From Garcia nutans (Eukaryota; Streptophyta; Magnoliopsida; Malpighiales; Euphorbiaceae), in NCBI GenBank assembly GCA_947685225.1, contig CANTUV010000003.1:3790001-3854000 (forward strand): DNA of 64,000 bases. Reading direction: 5' to 3'. A model generated the notes under the pieces. It saw nothing but the letters and a program-made list of their open reading frames with translations. It did no database searches and was not told the DNA's origin. Positions 57,227 through 64,000 of the stretch are shown in pieces; within the stretch, counting starts at the first letter, position 1; each line of letters opens with the position of its first letter. A program made the translations under genes and the position numbers.

Positions 57227-58670
57227 TCCAAAAAGAACATGTGAGGGTTGTCTTAGCCTGATTTTTTAATGCTATAGGGACGTAGTAAGAACCTTTTTCA
57301 GTTTGCAACACGATTTTATATGGTTTTTGCTCGTTCTCACCACCAAGAGTGGGAGAGATGATAATTTGCTGCATACTGTATTCCCCAACCAAAACATCTT
57401 TCAAAATTTCTGGGGTCTTTTTAAGTTCAACCAAGTTTGGTTGAATGTGTTCTACATTCTCTTTAGCAATTTGAAGTTCTCCCTCAACAATCTCATTATT
57501 CTCTAGTAAATTGCTCTCATCAATTTCTAATTTGGAAGAGTTAGGCTCTACTTCTATGGTCATGGCCACCTCAATCTTATCTACACTATCTTCACTATAG
57601 GGCATGTCATGGAGTTCAGAAAATTGCATACCTTGTTTCTCTGCATTCAGCTTACTTGGGAATGGGATTGGTGGCATACAAGGATTTGGAGGTTCATGCA
57701 ATTTTGTCGAAGTCAATGCTTCCAAATTCTCCTCCTCCTTTGATTGAATTAACTCCTCTATGTTTGATTGCATTTCCTCGCCATCTTCTTCTTTGTTAGT
57801 TCCTGCATCAAAGGAATCACAAAAATCGTTATATATCACCTGTTCATTCTTAAAATTTGTGATTACCTCTATTTGCTCCAATTGGCTAGGAAATTCCTCC
57901 TCTTGGTGTTCTTGGAGTTGATGTGCCAGTTGCCCAAGTTGCATTTCCACCCTCTTCAATGATTCCTCCAAAGAATATAACCTCTCATTGCTTCTTTCTT
58001 GAATTTCTATGCTAATTTGAATGTAAGCATTCAAATCATCTTCCACTGTGGATTTCTCGAATTGATCATGGTTTTGTGAGCTAATTTGAATGAAGGCATT
58101 CAAACTATCTTCAAAAGTGGGTTCCTTAAGTTTATTTTGATTTTGCGCGCTAATTCGAATGAAGGCATTCAAACTATCTTCTAAGGTGGGTTCCTTAAGT
58201 CGAACTTGATTTTGTGTGCTAGTTTGAATGAAGGCATTCAAACTATCCTCCAATGTGGGTGGCTTAAGGTACTCTTGATTTGAATATTGTTCTTGAGAGT
58301 AAGAACTTCTTTGGTAAGTTTGAAAAAAATTTGGAGGTGGAATGTGCTGCTGGTTTTCCCAAGAAAATTTTGGGTGGCTTCCCCATCTTGAATTATAAGG
58401 TCTGGGGCATGGGTCATTTCCACCCATTTGCTGGAAACTGTCATAGGCATTTTCATCCTCTTGCCTCTCTTGATATTGTCCATAACCAAATGAACACATG
58501 TTTGCGCTATGTCCTGCAATGCCACATGCTGAACATACTCCTCGAGTAGGCATAGGTATTTGTCCTCTTGCATTTAGCATCTTAAGTTGGTTCGTTAATT
58601 CTGCTAATTGCCATGCCATGTCAGAATCAGGGTGTTCATCATAAATCCCTGCGTACCTTGAAATTTGCAT
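57174..58670 (-). CDS. gag: Gag-like protein of element G
   Basis: 498 codons from ATG 58670 (MQISRYAGIYDEHPDSD); a GTG five codons upstream is also open. It sits just inside the primer site, as Gag should. Numbered from the GTG: CX2CX4HX4C knuckle at 51-64 (CSACGIAGHSANMC); an Athila-Gag-like block PRPYNSRWGSHPKFSWENQ at 94-112; four 23-residue repeats at 142-234 (core EDSLNAFIQIS); a coiled-coil-like segment at 238-262 (LEESLKRVEMQLGQLAHQL); an acidic tail. The usual Gag capsid portion is missing, so the protein is short at its N-terminus. Binding to element RNA is plausible from the knuckle; particle assembly is doubtful. Confidence 0.75.
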   Translation of the reverse strand: MQISRYAGIYDEHPDSDMAWQLAELTNQLKMLNARGQIPMPTRGVCSACGIAGHSANMCSFGYGQYQERQEDENAYDSFQQMGGNDPCPRPYNSRWGSHPKFSWENQQHIPPPNFFQTYQRSSYSQEQYSNQEYLKPPTLEDSLNAFIQTSTQNQVRLKEPTLEDSLNAFIRISAQNQNKLKEPTFEDSLNAFIQISSQNHDQFEKSTVEDDLNAYIQISIEIQERSNERLYSLEESLKRVEMQLGQLAHQLQEHQEEEFPSQLEQIEVITNFKNEQVIYNDFCDSFDAGTNKEEDGEEMQSNIEELIQSKEEENLEALTSTKLHEPPNPCMPPIPFPSKLNAEKQGMQFSELHDMPYSEDSVDKIEVAMTIEVEPNSSKLEIDESNLLENNEIVEGELQIAKENVEHIQPNLVELKKTPEILKDVLVGEYSMQQIIISPTLGGENEQKPYKIVLQTEKGSYYVPIALKNQAKTTLTCSFWTIAPLRMLPRLFNQLLP

Positions 58671-58807
58671 ATTTACACAAGGCACTTAGCAACTTAAAGA
58701 AAACAAACAAATAATTAAATTTAAAGAAAAATAAAACAAACAAACAATTCACAGAAGATAAACAAACAATGAAAAGAAAAATCAAACTATTACTACTGCG
58801 ACAGCCT

Positions 58808-58825
58808 TCCCCGGCAGCGGCGCCA
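58808..58825 (-). other. Primer binding site of element G (tRNA-Asp type)
   Basis: Minus-strand TGGCGCCGCTGCCGGGGA, six bases from the LTR end, matches the tRNA-Asp primer site typical of Athila-type elements (TGGCGCCGTTGCCGGGGA) at all but one base. Confidence 0.88.
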
Positions 58826-58831
58826 AAAACT

Positions 58832-60654
58832 TGTTGCGGTCAAATTAAGTACTACTACAAGCGGCACTCGCAAGTATACGAGGTAGCTGTAGCAAAGGTG
58901 ATCGCCCCAAGGTCGTTTCCCCAAGAAGGTGTGGTTCGTAATAGTTTAATTAAAGCAATTAAATTAAATGCAAGAGTTTGTTGTTTGGAATGCTAAAGAA
59001 CAATTTAAACCTAAAATTAATGTACGTAGGGTTTGATGTGTGTGATGGGTGCACAAGATCAATTCAGTTCTTGGGAAAGTGCCCAGGGTTATAGGTCCAT
59101 TCAATCAAAGCTCAATTCTCAATTATCCATTAACATAGCCTTGTAATTAATTTGTTCCTTAAGGTTAATTAGTCAATTACCAATTCATTAGTTCTCACAT
59201 TCATGAATTAGCAATAACCAATTATTTTACATTTGCAAATTAATGAAACCCTAGAACTTATATTTCTAATTCATTCATAGGGTAGTCGATTGCATAATTC
59301 CGATATCAAATTTCACCTCTCGGTCCTTCATTCAATATCTAGAGATCAATAGGTAGCTAATCTATTAACCTAGCATACAATCCAATGCAATCAACCAACA
59401 ACAAGGTACATCAATGGAAATATCAAATCAAAACATTCAATCAAATATACTACAAACCCTAAGCATGGGTTTTTAGCTCAACATCATCAATTTAAAACAT
59501 TCATTCAACTCAATATAAAACAAATACAAATTGTCCATTGCAATATCAATCTCTTAATAAAACAAAAACAATAAGAATGAATTAAAAGAGAGAATAGAAA
59601 AACCCCTTATAGATGCCAAGAGTAGAATTACTAGTCTTCCTCCTAGCTCCACTTTGATGTTTGATGAAGAACTCAAGCCCTTTTCAATGGTTGATTCCCC
59701 TTTGCAATATGGAATGGAGCTTTCTCAAGTCACCAACCTTTAATTGATTGTGCCTTTGGAAGATAGAATGGAGCTTTCTCAAGTCACCAAACTTTTCAAT
59801 TAAGTTTCTTCAACCTTTTAGAGCTTGTTAACCCACTTGATCCCAAAGAACCTCAAAAATTTTGTCAATGGAAGATGGAGAAGATGAAGATGGAGGATGA
59901 AGATGAGGGACAAGGAGAGTGTCACTCTCTCCTCATCCCAAAATATGTTTACTCGCTCCTCTCTTTTCTTTTCTCTCTGTTCTCAAAACCCTAGCCGTCT
60001 CTCCTCTTTTTCTGTTGTGCGAAAGAATTTATACATTTTTTGGTGTGACGCGGCCAAGCCAAGAGTGGCTTGGCCGTGTCTCTTCTTCTTTTCTTCCTTT
60101 CCATGAGGTGACATGGCCAAGCCAAGGTTGGCTTGGCCGTGTCTCTTGATCTCCATGGGACACGGACAAGACAGTTGGTCGTGTCCCTTACTGTGGCTTT
60201 TTTCTTCTCTTTCTTTCTTTTCTTTCTTTTCAAGGAGGTGACACGGCCAAGCCAAGGTTGGCTTGGCCGTGTTTGACATGTTTGGAGGGACACGGCCAGT
60301 GGCTTGGCCGTGTCCCTTGGGTGTGTCACCTACTGCTCTTCGTTCTTTGCTCTTCTTTCTTTGGTCTTCTTTGATTTGCTCTTTGAGTGAGACACGGCCA
60401 GAGGCTTGGCCGTGTCTCTGGGTGTGTCTTCTTCTTCCTTGAATTCTTTTGAGGGACATGGCCAAGCTTGCTTTGGCTTGGCCATGTCTTGCTTGATTCA
60501 TGCTTTTCTTGCCCTGTTTTGATCTTCGAAGGGTGTTTTTGTACCTAATCCTAAAAACAACACTTTAAACACACTTAAAACAACAATTAATCAAAACATT
60601 AACTAAAACACACATAAAATCATACTAAAAACTAATACGAAAATGACCTAAACA
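58832..60654 (-). repeat. 5' LTR of element G (1823 bp)
   Basis: TGTTGCGG start and ctaaaca end on the plus strand, flanked by target duplication cacgg. The portion 60046-60500 is packed with GACACGGCC...GGCCGTGTC inverted repeats. A neighbouring CT-rich stretch lies at 59940-60020. Confidence 0.93.
60046..60500. repeat. GGCCAAGCC/GGCTTGGCC hairpin array in G LTR
   Basis: Successive stem-loops with arms (GA)CACGGCCAAGCC and GGCTTGGCCGTG(TC) around a short aaggtt/aagagt loop, near 60048, 60110, 60240 and 60295, then shorter GACACGGCC...GGCCGTGTC pairs near 60390 and 60455. The left LTR has the same array at 44787-44856 plus 55176-55570. Confidence 0.92.
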
Positions 60655-62516
60655 CACGGTCATTGAGAAGCCCATGTCGTTGAGCATGTCATTTGTAGAA
60701 TTTGTCCAAGATATTTTTCCTTGTGGTTCTTATCTTTGTGTTGAGAGATCTTGTATATGTATTAAAGCGAGATACTAAGTGATTATTTATAATCACATTT
60801 GGTTTAGGCATTGAGGAGATTTAATTTGTCCAATACAAGTGTTGAAGGATATCTTGGAAGAGAAGGTTGAAGGTGGTGTTTAAGCTTGTTTTTTGCTTTA
60901 AGAGGTATGTACAAACTTTGGATGAATTGGTTATATTTGGATTACATTAGGCTTAACATATTTTGCAATTTTGGATGAATTGGTTAAATTTGCATTACAT
61001 TGGGCTTAACACATTTTGGATTGCAAAATGTGTTAAGCTACTTGACAAATATGGAACATGTATAAATAATGTGCTATGACATGTGTAATGTCATAGATGT
61101 ATTAAATACATTGTAAAAAGCCATTGATAATGGTTAAATTGAGTAAAAAGTGGAATATGTGTAATATGTGAAAATGACCTAAAGTATTTGGGTAATGTGG
61201 TTTGTTGTGTAAGTATTAAAGATATTGTGAAAAGCCACTGGTAATGGCTAGATTGCATAAAATGTGATACATTATAATTATATGTTGATAAATGATGATA
61301 TGAAATAGGATGATATTGATATAAATGAGAAAAATGAGAAAAAGAGGAAAATAAGGCAATGTGCCTAATTGATAATGAGAAATAAGGCAATGTGCCTAAT
61401 TGATAATGAGAAATCAAGCAATGTGCCTAATTGATTATGGAAAAATGAGAAAGAAATTGATAATGGAAATATAAAATAATTGTGTGCCTAGTATGTTATT
61501 TAATTTCTAGAGTTCTGTGTTTAGCAGCATGCCTATGAGGTTATCCTCATTATTTGCCTTCGGGGCTAGTTTTTGAGCAATTATTTGATTTGCCTTTGGG
61601 GCTAGAAGCTTGGCGTTACTGTGATATGATCTGCCTTCAGGGCTAGCTTTTGAGCAATTACTATGATCTACCTTCGGGGCTAGCTTTTGAGAAACTACTT
61701 GATTTGCCTTCGGGGCTAGACACATGGTGTCAACTTAGACCAAAACAGTAAATCTGATATTTGAATAGCATATTAGATCCTTTGGGCCCATGCTTGTGTT
61801 TATTATCATGTAAATTTTTAAGTGATCGATAAATATGTTAAAAAATGAAAGAGTAATTTTACATGGTGATATGATATAAGCATTATGCATTGACATTGCA
61901 TTTAAACTTTATTTTTATCAAAGTTTATACCACTAGGCTTTTAGCTTTGTGAGATTGTAATTCATCGGGCAAGTGACAGGGTAGATTCGATAGAGCCGGA
62001 GAGTCATCTAGACCGAGCTGGGTCTAGATTTGAGATCTTGAGTGTAGAGTTAATTATTGGACATCAAAATCAGAGACACGCTGCCAGCATGTACATATTT
62101 TTATATTATTGCACATTTTGACATTATGTATGTTATATTATGTTTTGATGTATATATATCTATATATTGTAAATTATAAATTTTGTAATAGGGGTTTGAT
62201 ATGTGCTTTTGATAAGTAATATTTTACTTGCTATTTCAATTATATCTTTAAAATTATTTAAGTTTATACAGATTCGAAAATTAAGGGTTTTTATGGAAAA
62301 TGGGTTGTGACATTTTAATGCAAAATTTATATATATAGGGTTCAAGTAGAGGGTACAGATTCTGTTTATACATAGGGTTTAACAAAGATATAGGGTTTAA
62401 GTTTATAAAGATTCTATAAAATTTATACAGATAGGGTATAAGGGTGTTATATATATAGGGTTTAAGTTTATACAGATTCTAAAATTGTGACATATATAGG
62501 GTATAAGGGTGTTACA

Positions 62517-64000
62517 ATTTTAATTTTTTTAATTACTTATATAATATTAACTACAAATATTAAAAATAATTATATATAATATTAACTTAGATACATAAGC
62601 TATATATGCTTACATATATCATTTATTTAATTTTGTGTTAAAGAATTAACAAAGTTGTTCATGTAGTTAAGTAGTAAAATCCAATAATTTTTTTAAGAGG
62701 TCATGGGTTCAAACCATAATAAAACACACATATATATATACATAACTTTATAAATGGGATAAACGAGTAGGGGACTCGTCGGTACCTATTATTCGAACCG
62801 ATATATATAAAAGGGTTCAAGTAGTGGGTACCCTAGCATATAAACATGTGCCTGATTTGAATTTGATACGAGTAGGATTTTTAATGCCTATACTCATCCT
62901 AAACGCATTTATACACTACCCGAACCCTATATAATCGGGTCAGATCGAATTAGGTACTCGAAATTACCCGACTCGCTGCTATCCTTACTTACGAGAGATC
63001 GGTGGTAGAGCCCTCAAAAGGTAAACAGTTTATAGGATTGGATTTTGTTGTGGAATTAGAGTTTGGTTGTAAAATTAGGGTTTTAATCCTAAATTAGGCT
63101 TAACATGCAAAATCAGGGTTTTAATTATAAGATTAGGGTTTTATTTACAAAACTAGGGTTTAGATGGCTAATTAGGATTTGAGCCTAGAACTAGGTTTTG
63201 GTCATTAATAGTAAGATTTAATCTTAAAACTAAGATATAAAATTATTAGGATAGGTTTTGGATTTATGAAAATCATGGCAAAATGTGTATTGATGCTATT
63301 GTCTATTTTAATTCAAACCTATGGCTTATTGCAAGGAATTTGCAATATGGATTACTTATTTGAATCACGCAATGAGTTAATAGGTGTAAATAAATAATGA
63401 AATTGAATTGGTTAAAGGAATTAAAACATGTGTTGTTGGCTCCACCAATTTAATGCATTAAACCAAACTTTTCCTTTGCTATTGCTTGGATCAATTGGTT
63501 TATTAGTTGGAGCTTTAATGATCCGTAGAACAATTTAGGCTCCTAACTCTCTTTTGCTTTTGCTCTCTATTAAATTGCTCTTAATCATTGCTCAAGGTTC
63601 TGCCAATTTTCTTAATTGTTGTCCCTTTATGCTACTGTCCCTTTGTTTGTTTTGGTTTTGTTAATTATGCCCATCTGATGGCTAAACCTAGTTGCTAGCT
63701 ATTTTAATTTATCTATGGCTTTTCTTTAATTGTTCTCCCCTTACTGCCTCTTTTGTTTCTTGTATTTATAGGTAGTAATTATGGTTATGTTTAGCTCATC
63801 ATTCCTAATCCTATTAAGAAACCTTCTACATTTAAAACTTAAACCTAATCTTGAATGCCTAATTACACTTGGAAATAGCCTGAATTTAAGCCCCATGGTG
63901 AATTGGCTTTTTACATCTTTCACTTTTCACTTTTAATAATATATATGTTATTCATATTTTTATATATATATTTTATACATCTTCATCATCTAAATCTCTC
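62517..64000. other. Right flank of element E, no supported gene
   Basis: AT-rich. 62740-62985 has cgggtc/gggta/acccgaac words like the ends of some plant DNA transposons, but no defined termini. 63010-63250 repeats near-identical aattagggtttt / aactaggattt phrases. 63300-64000 has only short frames with no recognisable domain. Confidence 0.5.
62650..62790 (+). mobile_element. Possible tRNA-derived SINE
   Basis: GGTTCAAACC at 62706-62715 is a perfect RNA polymerase III B box, preceded by gaggtcatg as in many plant SINEs. About 30 bases upstream of it, tagttaagtagta (62663-62675) resembles a degenerate A box. No clear poly(A)/T tail or target duplication was found. Confidence 0.3.

Larger units (their letters stand above)
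43573..60654 (-). mobile_element. Element G: Athila-like LTR retrotransposon derivative without pol
   Basis: TGTTGCG...AAACA LTRs, 5-bp target duplication cacgg at 43568-43572 and 60655-60659. The right LTR is 58832-60654 (1823 bp); the left LTR is 43573-55720, interrupted by element F. Between them, 3.1 kb holds one gag-like ORF on the minus strand and no protease, RT or integrase. The primer site matches tRNA-Asp, as in Athila-type plant elements. It is best described as a large non-autonomous derivative that would need proteins from a relative. Confidence 0.9.
30504..62516 (+). mobile_element. Element E: old Ty3/gypsy Tekay-like retrotransposon hosting three nested elements
   Basis: Plus-strand element: 5' LTR 30504-37648, internal region 37649-42504, 3' LTR 42505-62516. 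The flanks attt-c (30499-30503) and attt-t (62517-62521) match at four of five bases, fitting an old target duplication. The 5' LTR contains a CACTA element (32989-37525); the 3' LTR contains element G (43573-60654), which contains F. Gag-pol is heavily interrupted. LTR copies differ by many substitutions and by local tandem duplications, so E is the oldest layer of this half of the window. Confidence 0.9.
42505..62516 (+). repeat. 3' LTR of element E, interrupted by G (and F)
   Basis: LTR sequence is 42505-43572 and 60660-62516, about 2.9 kb. It is longer than the 5' LTR because of local tandem duplications: an imperfect one at 60920-61030, a three-copy 37-bp unit near 61350-61435, and a reiterated LTR terminus at 62330-62516. 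The uninterrupted site of G is seen in the 5' LTR near 31530 (gggcatggtcattgacac). Confidence 0.9.

Noticed and set aside
63040..63190. Interstitial telomere repeat (gggttt words)
   Set aside because: The phrases aattagggtttt and actagggtttag are irregular; there is no run of TTTAGGG units.
1..64000. Host protein-coding gene, rRNA or tRNA gene
   Set aside because: No host domain, no rRNA-like block and no tRNA cloverleaf were seen; all long frames belong to transposable elements.

Overview
This window is plant nuclear repeat DNA with no recognisable host gene. It is AT-rich and dominated by long LTR retrotransposons, plus one CACTA transposon, one foldback element and short repeats. The combination of Ty3/gypsy chromoviruses with 2.4-3 kb LTRs and an initiator-Met primer site (Tekay/Del-like), an Athila-like tRNA-Asp-primed element, and a CACTA element with CACTACAAGAAA ends suggests a flowering plant, probably a eudicot, in pericentromeric or other heterochromatic DNA. 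Clade names are my recognition of motifs; no database was searched.

Layout, left half. 1-3281 is the decayed remnant of element A (plus strand, left end outside the window). 3282-5015 is AT-rich spacer. 5091-12785 is element B (plus strand, gag-pol full of stops, 3' LTR truncated and joined to a foldback-repeat arm). 13002-26541 is element D (minus strand, TSD ttttt), a young copy whose 3' LTR was hit by solo LTR C (14767-17752, TSD acaca) and then, or before, partly duplicated and inverted. D sits almost at the dyad centre of a palindrome formed by two foldback arms. 26549-27231 is a 683 bp foldback/TIR element.

Layout, right half. 27232-30503 is AT-rich spacer. 30504-62516 is the old element E (plus strand, imperfect TSD attt[c/t]), enlarged to 32 kb by nesting. 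Its 5' LTR holds a 4.5 kb CACTA element (32989-37525, TSD ttt) that keeps the last exons of an En/Spm-type Transposase_24-like gene. Its 3' LTR holds element G (43573-60654, TSD cacgg), an Athila-like non-autonomous element with a gag-like ORF and no pol. G's left LTR holds element F (44857-55175, TSD gacac), a nearly intact Tekay-like copy with two 2732 bp LTRs. 62517-64000 is flank with one possible SINE.

How the parts work together. Each Tekay-like element encodes Gag with a partial and a canonical zinc knuckle, aspartic protease, reverse transcriptase, RNase H and integrase with a chromodomain-like tail. None is fully open: D lacks the integrase zinc domain, F has four small lesions, and A, B and E are littered with stops. 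The most interesting structure is in the LTRs. Families B, C, D, E and F share a common backbone (TGTAATAT[CT]C start, a TA-rich dyad, conserved blocks, GGGTGTTACA end), but at two fixed places they carry different family-specific tandem or hairpin repeat arrays, like interchangeable cassettes. The unrelated element G also carries CG-rich hairpins with the GACACGGCC...GGCCGTGTC motif, and F inserted inside one of them.
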